From contig NZ_DAIDJE010000079.1 of the NCBI RefSeq assembly GCF_027451485.1, positions 1 to 43,377 of the forward strand: a DNA stretch of 43,377 bases, given 5' to 3'. This stretch comes from Bradyrhizobium sp. Its GTDB lineage: Bacteria > Pseudomonadota > Alphaproteobacteria > Rhizobiales > Xanthobacteraceae. The position numbers and the translations under genes were made by a program. Under the pieces are notes generated by a model. The model ran no database searches. It saw only the letters and a program-made list of their open reading frames with translations, and was not told the origin of the DNA. Of the stretch, positions 1 to 7,831 are shown in pieces (positions within the stretch are counted from its first letter, which is position 1; each line of letters starts with the position of its first letter).

Positions 1-405
1 ACCAGCGTCGAGGTATCAGGACGCCACGACTTCGCCGTCCGCGAGCGCGCGCATTCGTCTGTTGCGCGCGCCGCGTCCACCGCATCTTCCGCCAACGTTC
101 AGTGACGATCGCGAAACGCCCCTCTTGCCGGGCGGAAGACGCGCGAAGATGTGCCCGTGATTTGCCCGACGGCGCAAGCGGAATTTGCCGGCAGCGATCG
201 CGTGAAGCATTTTGGTGCGCTGCCGGGGAAGAGGGCGAACGCGTCACATATCGTTTCGATCCGGAGAAGCCCCATATGCACGTCCCTCGATTCCAACTCA
301 TACGGAGTACTGCGTTCATCAAATCTGAGGATGTAATAACGTTGCACATCGATAGCCGAGCTCCGCGCGAGTGCGGAAGAGCCTGCTCAATATGAGAATA
401 TATGA
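1..405. other. Left end without a recognisable gene
   Basis: No frame here has a convincing ribosome binding site, a domain or a family I recognise; the frames of up to 97 codons overlap one another on both strands, as expected in GC-rich non-coding DNA. The stretch around 145-185 reminds me, from memory only, of a short sequence scattered between genes in Bradyrhizobium genomes. The block directly precedes a decayed RND-pump remnant, so it may be debris from a rearrangement at an accessory locus. Confidence 0.4.
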
Positions 406-588
406 CACGAAATCGCTCCTGCGGAGGCGCAGGCCGCCGATGGGGTGCAACGACCGCTTGCGTCCGTTGTTATCGGAGGGATCGCCTCGTTCACCGTCCT
501 GACTTTGCTGGTGCTCCCGGCGCATTATGTATTGTTCCGGAAAGAGGCAAAGCCTGCTCCCGCGAGCCCGTCCAGCGAGAGCGTCTAG
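406..588 (+). pseudogene. C-terminal remnant of a CzcA/CusA heavy-metal RND efflux pump
   Basis: The frame opening after a stop at 403-405 encodes about 60 residues. It contains GVQRPLASVVIGG followed by TVLTLLVLPAHYVLF and then a short polar tail ending at TAG 586-588. This is the last transmembrane segment of HME-type RND pumps (CzcA/CusA), whose usual C-terminus reads GAEVQRPLATVVIGG...LLTLLVLPALY. Such proteins are normally about 1,000 residues long, so nearly all of the gene is missing, and no plausible start or upstream domain is present. A metal-exporting CDF gene follows 41 bp downstream, which suggests a former metal-resistance locus of which only the CDF gene survives intact. The family assignment is by motif; the decay is seen directly. 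Confidence 0.75.
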
Positions 589-629
589 CTTCGGAGCTTC
601 CGATTCCGTGACGATTTGAGGAACCTCGA

Positions 630-1607
630 ATGGCTTCAGACCGATCCCACTCGCATGCTGACAACCACAATGGAGGCGACAGCCACGACGACCATGACGA
701 CCATTCCCACGGTACCGGCCGTGTTCACGCCCCTGCTGATTTCGGGAGGGCGTTTGCCGTCGGCGTCGCGCTGAACACCGCGCTGGTCGCGGCCGAGGGA
801 ATCTATGGCTATCTCGGTAACTCGACCGCACTTCTGGCGGACGCGGGGCACAATCTTGGTGATGTCCTGGGTTTGATTGTGGCGTGGAGTGCATCGGTGG
901 CGGCCAAACGTGCGCCAAGCGGACGCTTTACCTACGGCTTTCGCCGGACTTCAATTCTCGCCGCTCTTGCAAATGCGGTTTTCCTGCTTGTCGCGATTGG
1001 CGCCATCGGGCTCGAGTCGATCCAGCGTCTCTGGAGCCCGGAACCTGTCGCGGGAATTACCGTGATGGTCGTGGCGGCGTTCGGTATCCTGATCAACGGC
1101 GCTACTGCGCTGCTCTTCGCAAGCGGCCGGAAGGGGGATATCAACATTCGGGGCGCCTTTCTCCATATGGCGGGTGATGCCGCGGTCTCCGCCGGCGTTG
1201 TCGTTGCGACCGCACTGATCCAGTTCACGAATTGGTTGTGGCTGGATCCCGTGACGAGCCTGCTGATCTGTGCAGTCATCCTCTGGAGCACCTGGGGACT
1301 GTTGCGAGCTTCGATCGACATGTCGCTCGACGCCGCGCCGCGCGGTACCGACGTCGAGGCGGTGCGGCAGTTTCTATTGGGCCGCCCTGGCGTCGCAAAC
1401 GTGCATGACCTGCATGTCTGGCCGATCAGCACCACGGAGACCGCGATGACCTGCCACGTCGTCATGCCGGCCGGCCATCCCGGAGATGACTTCTTGATCG
1501 AATCGGCGAGTATACTGCGACGGTCGTTCAAAATTGTGCACCCCACTCTGCAGATCGAAGTCAACGAAGATAACGCCTGCGCTTTGGCGCCCAATAGCGT
1601 CGTCTAG
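630..1607 (+). CDS. Cation diffusion facilitator (CzcD-like) metal exporter
   Basis: This 325-residue inner-membrane protein should export divalent metal (Zn, Co, Cd or Ni type) in exchange for protons. The N-terminus (residues 7-33) is rich in His and Asp, a likely cytoplasmic metal-binding tail. Six transmembrane helices follow. The transport site is visible as ADAGHNLGD (D71, H74, D78) in helix 2 and HMAGD (H179, D183) in helix 5, the HxxxD pairs of zinc-type CDF proteins. The C-terminal third (about 240-310, VHDLHVWPIS) is the cytoplasmic ferredoxin-like metal-sensing domain. A GAGG precedes the ATG. The gene lies just after a CzcA/CusA remnant, consistent with metal resistance. Metal specificity cannot be read from the sequence. 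Confidence 0.93.
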   Translation: MASDRSHSHADNHNGGDSHDDHDDHSHGTGRVHAPADFGRAFAVGVALNTALVAAEGIYGYLGNSTALLADAGHNLGDVLGLIVAWSASVAAKRAPSGRFTYGFRRTSILAALANAVFLLVAIGAIGLESIQRLWSPEPVAGITVMVVAAFGILINGATALLFASGRKGDINIRGAFLHMAGDAAVSAGVVVATALIQFTNWLWLDPVTSLLICAVILWSTWGLLRASIDMSLDAAPRGTDVEAVRQFLLGRPGVANVHDLHVWPISTTETAMTCHVVMPAGHPGDDFLIESASILRRSFKIVHPTLQIEVNEDNACALAPNSVV

Positions 1608-1674
1608 CCGGAGTACGAGGTGACCGCACTGTTGTCCGGGAGAGGACGACCAAATGATCGGCGAGAGGTGTGAG

Positions 1675-2043
1675 ATGATTATTAGACGATCTCTGTCCGC
1701 GCTTTTTTTGCTGCTGATGACATGCAACGGCCTATCGGCGAAGGGCGGCTCCTATCGCATGGAAAACCGGTATAATCCACAGCATGTCGACAGCCTACCT
1801 GCCGAAGTCCGCACCTCCATCTTCCGCACATGCAAAGAGCCAAAAGCTTTGCATCCGTTCGCGGCCTATTCGGATGGTTCGAGAAAGATAGAGCTTCACT
1901 TCGAACATTTCCTCTGCAATGGGGGCGACAGCTATTGCCGCCCATCAGGGTGCTTGCATCAAGTCTGGGTTTGGGAGCGCGGTCACTATCGTCTCACGCA
2001 AAGTTTCTACGCTCCCGCGGGCGATAGAATTGGCGCATGGTAG
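1675..2043 (+). CDS. Small secreted protein with four Cys in the mature chain, function unknown
   Basis: I do not recognise a family. The product is 122 residues from ATG 1675, chosen over ATG 1654 because GAGAGG lies a suitable distance upstream and because translation then begins directly with a signal peptide (MIIRRSLSALFLLLM, small residues through NGLSA). The mature part of about 100 residues is polar and contains four Cys (TCKEP, LCNGG, YCRPS, GCLHQ), three of them clustered, which suggests two disulfides and a periplasmic or exported location. It ends with a Trp/Tyr-rich segment (VWVWERGHYRL). It lies 67 bp after the CDF gene on the same strand, so the two could be cotranscribed. The coding assignment rests on the start context and signal peptide. 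Confidence 0.6.
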   Translation: MIIRRSLSALFLLLMTCNGLSAKGGSYRMENRYNPQHVDSLPAEVRTSIFRTCKEPKALHPFAAYSDGSRKIELHFEHFLCNGGDSYCRPSGCLHQVWVWERGHYRLTQSFYAPAGDRIGAW

Positions 2044-2135
2044 ACCCGGCTTTGCCGTTGCGAGGCCATCGCGCTGCCGGTGAAAGCGATCGAGCAGCCT
2101 GGTTCGCGAACTCCGGGCAGTAAAAACAAAGTCGA

Positions 2136-2164
2136 TTGACATGCGCTTCGAGTGTTATCCTACC
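2136..2164 (+). promoter_or_regulatory. Possible promoter for the alpha/beta hydrolase gene
   Basis: A perfect TTGACA at 2136-2141 lies about 50 bp before the ATG at 2189. The -10 candidates (TATCCT at 2156, CCTACC at 2159) are poor or badly spaced, so only the -35 element is convincing. Confidence 0.3.
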
Positions 2165-2188
2165 TAGTCAGAGGTCTCTTACAAACAC

Positions 2189-3055
2189 ATGCAGGAATCC
2201 CTGATTTGGAACTGGCGCGGACGGGATATTCAGCTCGGGGTCGATATCCGGGGAGAAGGTCCAACAGTTGTGATGTTGCCGGCCTTGAGTTCAATCTCAA
2301 GCCGCAGCGAGATGCACCCGATCTCGGAGCTTTTGAACTCAAGCTTCAGATGTGTCGCGGTCGATTTGCCGGGCTTTGGTTCGCTGCCGCGGCCGCCGAC
2401 CGCTTGGGCCCCTGATGCGTACCGCTCCTTCGTTGCGTTCATCCTTGACCGTTTCTCGAATCCCGTCGCCACAGTCGCGGCCGGCCATGCCGCCGGGTAC
2501 CTAATTGGACACGTCGCCGGTCATCCCGGCTCGGCCGGCCGGCTGTGCTTGGTTGCACCGACCTGGCGAGGGCCGCTTCCGACAATGATGGGCCGTCGGC
2601 ATCCTGCGTTTCGCGCGCTGTCTCGCGTTGTCGATGTCCCTGGTCTTGGGACGGCGCTTTACAGGTTGAACGTCAATCGGCCGATGATCCGCATGATGAG
2701 TCTTGGGCACGTTTACTCCGACCGGTCGTGGCTGACCGCGCAGCGTTTTGCGGAGAAGCTGCAGGTGACGAATGCTATCGGCGCGCGCCACGCCTCTTTC
2801 AGGTTCGTCGCCGGTGAGCTCGATCCGATGACCAGCCGGGACGAGTTCTTGCAAGCGGCACGACGCGTCAAAGATCCAATATTGGTCGTGTATGGTGCGA
2901 AGACGCCGCTTCGGTCGAAGTCGGAGATGCAAGCGCTATCGGAACTGCCGGGAATTTCCTCGGTCGAATTGCCCGAGGGAAAACTGGCCGTACATGAGGA
3001 GTTTCCAACGGAAACTGCTGCAGCCATTCGCCGTTTCCTGGGAGCGGCGCCTTAG
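2189..3055 (+). CDS. Alpha/beta-hydrolase-fold protein with Ala at the nucleophile position
   Basis: The 288-residue protein has the layout of alpha/beta hydrolases: strand VVMLPAL with an early oxyanion region (27-33), DLPGFG (59-64), a nucleophile-elbow position at 98-103, and a late acid/His region ending KLAVHEEFP near the C-terminus. The elbow reads GHAAG (G99-G103), so residue 101, where Ser, Cys or Asp is expected, is Ala; the codons at 2486-2500 are unambiguous. The terminal His is retained. The protein may be non-catalytic, use another residue, or belong to a subfamily with a different mechanism. No signal peptide is present. It is separated by 145 bp from the upstream gene and 417 bp from the ABC operon, so it is probably monocistronic. 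The fold is fairly sure, the function unknown. Confidence 0.75.
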   Translation: MQESLIWNWRGRDIQLGVDIRGEGPTVVMLPALSSISSRSEMHPISELLNSSFRCVAVDLPGFGSLPRPPTAWAPDAYRSFVAFILDRFSNPVATVAAGHAAGYLIGHVAGHPGSAGRLCLVAPTWRGPLPTMMGRRHPAFRALSRVVDVPGLGTALYRLNVNRPMIRMMSLGHVYSDRSWLTAQRFAEKLQVTNAIGARHASFRFVAGELDPMTSRDEFLQAARRVKDPILVVYGAKTPLRSKSEMQALSELPGISSVELPEGKLAVHEEFPTETAAAIRRFLGAAP

Positions 3056-3472
3056 ACGAGGCGTTCACCCAATCGCCTCGTTCTCGACGATGAGCGGAAA
3101 ACTGAGAATAGCTGAGTTCCAATCCGCTCAACCCGCCACGAGTATGTGGAATCACACGGATGGGCCCCGCTGCTTGACCAAAATCCCCTCGGTTTGGTTG
3201 GGTAGAGCAAAATGCCCTCACGTGTGTCGGCTAACTATCCCTGGAAAGCCGGGGCATGACGCTTTCGCCAGGCGGAATGACAGTCGCCACGCAGCGATTG
3301 AAAGAGGCGCCAGTCGAAGGGGACGGACAGGGGTACCGGCGCTCAAGTGATCCTCCGGCGACGAAAGTTGTAGGCTTGTCAACGCGCGCTTAGCCGAACT
3401 ATCAATGGTCTTGCCGACTACAACGAATAAGACCTTGGCGTTGGTCTAAAAAATCGAGGAGGAGCCTTAGGC
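3056..3472. other. Intergenic region upstream of the ABC importer operon
   Basis: About 417 bp with no gene I can support. A frame running through 2892-3350 overlaps the end of the hydrolase gene and has no family resemblance. The right edge carries GAGGAGG at 3456-3462, the ribosome binding site of the substrate-binding protein gene. The operon promoter should lie here, but I found no element pair good enough to call. Confidence 0.5.
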
Positions 3473-4714
3473 ATGCGGAAGATGATCATGACTGCTGCGA
3501 TGGCTGTGCCATTTCTGGTTGGTGCGGCGCATGCGCAGGACAGTCTCAAGATTGGTTATATCGATCCTCTGTCAGGCGGCGGCGCCAGCATCGGCGAGGG
3601 CGGTCTCAAGACGTACCAGTTTCTTGCCGACGAACTGAATGCCAAGGGCGGCATTCTCGGCCACAAGGTCGAGATCGTGCCGATGGACAACAAGACCAAT
3701 CCGCAGGAAAGCCTGGTGCAGGCCCAGAAGGCGATCGACGCCGGCATCCACTACATCACCCAGGGCAACGGCTCGTCGGTGGCCGCGGCGCTCGAGGATT
3801 TCGTCACCAAGAACAACTCGCGCAATCCTGGCAAGGAGTTGCTGTATTTCAACTATGCCGCGGTGGATCCGGCGCTGACCAACGAGAAGTGCAGCTTTTG
3901 GCATTTCCGCTGGGACGCCAATTCCGACATCAAGATGGAGGCGCTCACTAACTACATGAAGGGCGAGAAATCCATCAAGAAGGTCTACCTGATCAACCAG
4001 GATTATTCGTTTGGTCAGGCGGTTCGCACCGAGGCGCGCAAGATGCTCGCTGCAAAGCGACCCGACATCCAGATCGTTGGCGACGAAGTGCATCCGTTGC
4101 TCAAGGTGACCGACTTCTCGCCGTATATCGCCAAGATCAAGGCCTCCGGCGCTGATACCGTCGTCACCGGCAACTGGGGCCAGGACATTGCGCTGCTGTT
4201 GAAGGCGGCCGCGGACGCCGGCCTGAAGGTCAGCTGGTACACCTACTATGCCGGAGGCGCCGGCGGCCCGACCGCGATCAAGCAGGCCGGCCTCGATCAT
4301 CAGGTGTACCAGATCACCGAGGGCATCCCTAACTCCGGCAACAAGACGGCGATGGGTTTCGAAAAAGAATTCCGCGCCAAGGAAAATATGTCGCTGTGGT
4401 ATCCGCGCGCCGTCAACGAGATGCGGATGTTCAAGGCAGCCGCCGAGAAGGCCAATTCGCTCGATCCGGTGAAGGTCGCCGCAGCGCTGGAGGGCATGAA
4501 GTTCGAGGTCCTTGATGGCGGCGAAGGCTTCATGCGCAAGGAAGATCACCAGTTCTTCCAGCCGATCTACATCTCCTCGTTCGGCAGCCTGAAGGACAAG
4601 GCGAAGGATCCGTTCGACGAGGAAAACACCGGTTGGGGCTGGCATCTCGTATCCAAGATCGACACCGCCCAGACCATCCTGCCGACGACCTGCAAGATGA
4701 AGCGGCCTGACTGA
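3473..4714 (+). CDS. livK: ABC transporter substrate-binding protein, branched-chain amino acid (LivK) family
   Basis: The 413-residue periplasmic binding protein begins with a classical signal peptide (MRKMIMTAAMAVPFLVG, cleavage after AHA-Q). The mature protein starts with LKIGYIDPLSGGGASIGEGG and continues with the type I two-lobed fold of the LivJ/LivK family; VEIVPMDNKTNPQESLVQAQ and YLINQDYSFGQA are typical family segments. It delivers ligand to the LivHMGF membrane complex encoded directly downstream. Rhizobial relatives of this family often carry substrates other than leucine (amides, urea, aromatic acids), so specificity is open. GAGGAGG lies 10 bp before the ATG. Two strong hairpins follow the stop, which should give this gene more transcript than the permease genes, as expected for a binding protein needed in excess. 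Confidence 0.92.
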   Translation: MRKMIMTAAMAVPFLVGAAHAQDSLKIGYIDPLSGGGASIGEGGLKTYQFLADELNAKGGILGHKVEIVPMDNKTNPQESLVQAQKAIDAGIHYITQGNGSSVAAALEDFVTKNNSRNPGKELLYFNYAAVDPALTNEKCSFWHFRWDANSDIKMEALTNYMKGEKSIKKVYLINQDYSFGQAVRTEARKMLAAKRPDIQIVGDEVHPLLKVTDFSPYIAKIKASGADTVVTGNWGQDIALLLKAAADAGLKVSWYTYYAGGAGGPTAIKQAGLDHQVYQITEGIPNSGNKTAMGFEKEFRAKENMSLWYPRAVNEMRMFKAAAEKANSLDPVKVAAALEGMKFEVLDGGEGFMRKEDHQFFQPIYISSFGSLKDKAKDPFDEENTGWGWHLVSKIDTAQTILPTTCKMKRPD

Positions 4715-4726
4715 TCTGTCGATCAT

Positions 4727-4761
4727 TCCGCCCCGGTGCGCTGTTCCGGCGCCGGGGCGGA
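4727..4761 (+). terminator. Stable hairpin after livK
   Basis: Ten-bp perfect arms, TCCGCCCCGG (4727-4736) and CCGGGGCGGA (4752-4761), enclose a 15-base loop. No T-run follows, so it more likely protects the 3' end of the binding-protein transcript or pauses polymerase than terminates alone. Confidence 0.6.
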
Positions 4762-4764
4762 CAG

Positions 4765-4793
4765 TCCCCGGCGAGTGATGCCGGGGATCTTTT
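4765..4793 (+). terminator. Rho-independent terminator or attenuator between livK and livH
   Basis: Eight-bp arms TCCCCGGC (4765-4772) and GCCGGGGA (4780-4787) with a 7-base loop are followed by TCTTTT. This is a standard intrinsic terminator shape placed inside the operon, so it should act as partial termination that lowers expression of livHMGF relative to the binding protein. Confidence 0.7.
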
Positions 4794-4842
4794 CTCGATC
4801 TTTTCGCGCAGTAATTAATCGAGCCATTCGGCGGGTGGGCTT

Positions 4843-5790
4843 TTGCTTGAGTTGATCGTCATTTCAACGCTCAACGGCGTTTTGTTCGGGATGCTGCTGT
4901 TCCTCTTGTCCAGCGGCTTGACCGTCATCTTCAGCATGATGGGTGTGCTGAATTTCGCCCATGCCAGCTTCTACATGCTGGGGGCTTTCTTCGGGTATCA
5001 ACTCACCAGGTGGATCGGCTTCTGGCCGGCACTGGTGCTGGCGCCGCTCCTGGTCGGCGTGGTCGGCATGGCGGTCGAACGCTACGGTCTGCGCAACACC
5101 CACAGGCACGGCCACGTCGCCGAATTGCTGCTGACCTTTGGCCTTGCGTTTGCGATCGAGGAAATCGTCTCGATGATCTGGGGCAAGAGCCCGGTGGACT
5201 ACCGGATTCCGGCGGCGCTCGATTTTCCTGCCTTCACCGTGTTCTCCACCAACTATCCCGCCTACAAGATCTTCATGCTGGCGATTTCGGTCTCGATCTT
5301 CGTGGCGCTTCTTATCGTGCTCAAGAAGACGCGCGTCGGCCTCATCGTGCAGGCGGCGCTGACCTATCCGACCATGGTCGGCCATCTCGGCCATAATGTC
5401 GGGCGCGTCTTCATGGTGGTGTTCGGCGTCGGCAGCGCGCTCGCGGGCCTTGCCGGCGTCATCGCCGGTCCTTCGCTGGTGACGCAGTCCGATATGGCTT
5501 CGCTGCTTGGACCGATCCTGTTCGTGGTGATCGTGTTCGGCGGGCTTGGTTCGCTGCCCGGCGCCTTCATCGCGTCGCTCCTGATCGGGTTAATCCAGAC
5601 CTTTGCCGTCGCACTCAATGGCTCGCTGGCGAGCGCGTTCGGGCCGCTCGACCCGAGCCTCGGACCATCGGTGCTGACCGATATCTGGAACGTAACCATC
5701 GCCCAGATCGCGCCGATCCTGCCTTATGTCCTGCTGGTCTTGATCCTGATCGTCCGCCCCATGGGTCTTTTGGGGACGCGCGAAACATGA
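4843..5790 (+). CDS. livH: Branched-chain amino acid-type ABC permease LivH
   Basis: This 315-residue polytopic inner-membrane protein is the LivH half of the transport channel. Hydrophobic segments run from residue 10 to the C-terminus (about eight helices), with the family hallmark GLTVIFSMMGVLNFAHASFY near the N-terminus and VFGGLGSLPGAFIASLLIG near residues 230-250, the cytoplasmic loop that contacts the ATPases. The start is a TTG at 4843 after GGGTGGG; no ATG lies upstream in frame and the hydrophobic N-terminus fits the family, so the rare start codon seems real and may itself limit expression. The stop overlaps the livM start (ATGA), implying translational coupling. Confidence 0.93.
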   Translation: MLELIVISTLNGVLFGMLLFLLSSGLTVIFSMMGVLNFAHASFYMLGAFFGYQLTRWIGFWPALVLAPLLVGVVGMAVERYGLRNTHRHGHVAELLLTFGLAFAIEEIVSMIWGKSPVDYRIPAALDFPAFTVFSTNYPAYKIFMLAISVSIFVALLIVLKKTRVGLIVQAALTYPTMVGHLGHNVGRVFMVVFGVGSALAGLAGVIAGPSLVTQSDMASLLGPILFVVIVFGGLGSLPGAFIASLLIGLIQTFAVALNGSLASAFGPLDPSLGPSVLTDIWNVTIAQIAPILPYVLLVLILIVRPMGLLGTRET

Positions 5791-7085
5791 CAGATGCCAC
5801 CGCACTCGATGAATTGAAGGAGCAGCCCGGCGGGAATCTCCGCTTCTACGGCATCTGGCTGATCGCTGCCGCGGCGTTGATCGTACTGCCCCTGGTATTC
5901 TCTTCGGGCAGTTCACTGACGTCGTTCAATCTGATCGGAATCGCCATCATCTTCGCGCTCTCCTACAACATCCTGCTCGGCCAGACGGGCCTGTTGTCAT
6001 TCGGCCATGCCGTCCACTACGGCCTCGGGGGCTTCCTCGCCGTCCATGTCATGAATGCGGTCGCCAATTACAACTGGCCGCTCCCGCTGCCTTTCATTCC
6101 GCTGGTCGGCGGCGTCGGGGGGCTTGCCTTCGCGATCCTGGTCGGCTGGGTCATGACCAAGCGCGCGGGAACGGTGTTTGCGATGATTTCGCTCGGCATC
6201 GGCGAACTGGTCGCATCGTCGTCGCTGATCCTGCGTAGCGTGTTCGGCGGTGAATCCGGCATTACCACCGATCGTACTGCCTTGCCTCACATGTTCGGCT
6301 GGACCTTCGGGCCACAGCGCCAGGTCTATTACCTGATCGCCTTCTGGGTGCTGGTCTCGGCGATTGCGATGTATGCTTTGACCCGGACGCCGCTCGGGCG
6401 CATCTGCAACGCCGTGCGTGACAATCCGGAGCGCGTCGAATTCATCGGCTACGACCCCCACGTGGTGCGATACTTCGCCTATGGATTTGCCGGATTTTTC
6501 GCCGGAATTGCCGGCGGTCTCACCGCCATCAACTTCGAAATCGCGAACTCCGCCTATCTCGGGGCAACCCAGTCGGGCATCGTGCTGTTCGCTGCGTTCA
6601 TCGGAGGCACCGCCTATTTCTTCGGACCGATCCTGGGCGCAATTCTCGTGACGTATCTGCAACTCGGGCTGACCAACATTACCACCGTATGGCAACTTTA
6701 TTTCGGCATCATCTTCATCGGCATCGTGATGTTTGCACCGGGCGGTATTGCGGGCCTGTTGATGATGCATCGTCCGCTGGTCCGTGCCGGATCATGGCCC
6801 GTCGTGATCCCGTCCTACCTCCTCGCGGCTCTGCCGACGCTGGTGTTCGCACTTGGCATCATCCTTTCGATCGAAACGGTCGCGCACTACACGGCAAGCG
6901 AGGGCGAAGGCAACATCATCAATCTTTTTGGCGTGCCGTTCGACGCGACTGCGCCCACCACCTGGGCCGTTGCGGCCTTGCTTGTCGTCGGCGGTTTTCT
7001 GATCGCGCGCCTGACCTGGCGGCGGGTCGCTGATGCCTGGGATCGCGCCGCGACGGTAGCCCGGGACCGGGGGTATCTCGCGTGA
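5787..7085 (+). CDS. livM: Branched-chain amino acid-type ABC permease LivM with long C-terminal extension
   Basis: The 432-residue protein is the second permease subunit. The core (about residues 20-325) has the LivM pattern, with NILLGQTGLLSFGHAVHYG near residue 60 and FIGGTAYFFGPILGAILVTY near 275-290. LivM proteins are commonly about 300-350 residues; here roughly 100 further residues follow the usual end (GIAGLLMMHRPLV), with two additional hydrophobic stretches (about 338-360 and 395-410) and a basic, cytoplasmic-looking tail. The N-terminal region contains a short polar leader before the first helix. The gene overlaps livH by ATGA and livG by GTGA, so all four downstream genes are coupled. 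Family identity is firm; the role of the extension is unknown. Confidence 0.93.
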   Translation: MTDATALDELKEQPGGNLRFYGIWLIAAAALIVLPLVFSSGSSLTSFNLIGIAIIFALSYNILLGQTGLLSFGHAVHYGLGGFLAVHVMNAVANYNWPLPLPFIPLVGGVGGLAFAILVGWVMTKRAGTVFAMISLGIGELVASSSLILRSVFGGESGITTDRTALPHMFGWTFGPQRQVYYLIAFWVLVSAIAMYALTRTPLGRICNAVRDNPERVEFIGYDPHVVRYFAYGFAGFFAGIAGGLTAINFEIANSAYLGATQSGIVLFAAFIGGTAYFFGPILGAILVTYLQLGLTNITTVWQLYFGIIFIGIVMFAPGGIAGLLMMHRPLVRAGSWPVVIPSYLLAALPTLVFALGIILSIETVAHYTASEGEGNIINLFGVPFDATAPTTWAVAALLVVGGFLIARLTWRRVADAWDRAATVARDRGYLA

Positions 7086-7831
7086 GCGCAGCGATCGAAA
7101 TCAAGGATGTGCAGAAGCGCTTCGGCAATGTGAGCATTATCCGCGACCTCAACCTGAGTGTCGCGAAGGGCGAGCGTCATGCCATCATCGGCCCTAACGG
7201 TGCCGGCAAGTCGACGACGTTCAACCTGATCAGCGGTTACATCAAGCCGAGCGCGGGCGAGATACGCTTGAATGGCGACGCCATCTCCGGCTTGCGGCCG
7301 TTCGAAATCAACCGGCGCGGGCTGTCGCGCTCATTCCAGGTCACCAATGTCTTTGCCCGGATGACGGTGCTGGAAAACGTGCGCTGCGCCGTGCTGTGGG
7401 CAACCGGCCATGGCTATGCCTTCTGGAAGAATGTCGATCACCTGCCGGAGGTGAAGCGGCGCACCGATCGGATTCTCGACGACATCCATCTCGGCCACCG
7501 CCGGGATGTGCCCGCGGGGCTTCTGACCTATGCCGAGCAGCGCGAGCTCGAAATCGGCATCACCATCGCCGGCGGCGCCAGCGTCATCATGCTGGATGAG
7601 CCGACCGCGGGCATGAGCCTCGCCGAGACCGAACGCGCGGTGGCCCTGATCCGCCGCCTGACTGAAGGGCGCACGCTCGTGATTGTCGAGCACGATATGA
7701 GCGTGGTGTTCGGCCTCGCCGACCGCATTTCGGTGCTGGTCTACGGTCAGATCATCGCCTCGGGCACGCCGGAGGAAATTCGTGCCAATCGGCAGGTCAA
7801 GGAAGCCTATCTCGGCGAGGAGGCTCACTGA
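7082..7831 (+). CDS. livG: ABC transporter ATP-binding protein LivG
   Basis: The 249-residue cytoplasmic ATPase has an intact Walker A (GPNGAGKST, K43), a Q-loop near 86 (SFQVTNVF), a signature segment LTYAEQ (148-153) in place of LSGGQ, Walker B ending LDEPTAGM (D172, E173) and an H-loop His (H204 in VEHD). The degenerate signature with RELEIG following is common in LivG, where it usually reads LSYGEQRELEI. It pairs with LivF to drive the LivHM channel. The start is GTG 7082, overlapping the livM stop by four bases. The overlap at the other end (TGATG) couples it to livF. Confidence 0.94.
   Translation: MSAAIEIKDVQKRFGNVSIIRDLNLSVAKGERHAIIGPNGAGKSTTFNLISGYIKPSAGEIRLNGDAISGLRPFEINRRGLSRSFQVTNVFARMTVLENVRCAVLWATGHGYAFWKNVDHLPEVKRRTDRILDDIHLGHRRDVPAGLLTYAEQRELEIGITIAGGASVIMLDEPTAGMSLAETERAVALIRRLTEGRTLVIVEHDMSVVFGLADRISVLVYGQIIASGTPEEIRANRQVKEAYLGEEAH

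Noticed and set aside
2892..3350. Possible gene overlapping the hydrolase 3' end
   Set aside because: Starts inside the hydrolase, Arg-rich shadow composition, no start signal or domain.
3572..4726. 384-codon open frame antisense to livK
   Set aside because: Low-complexity, Leu/Arg/Asp-rich shadow of a clear binding-protein gene.
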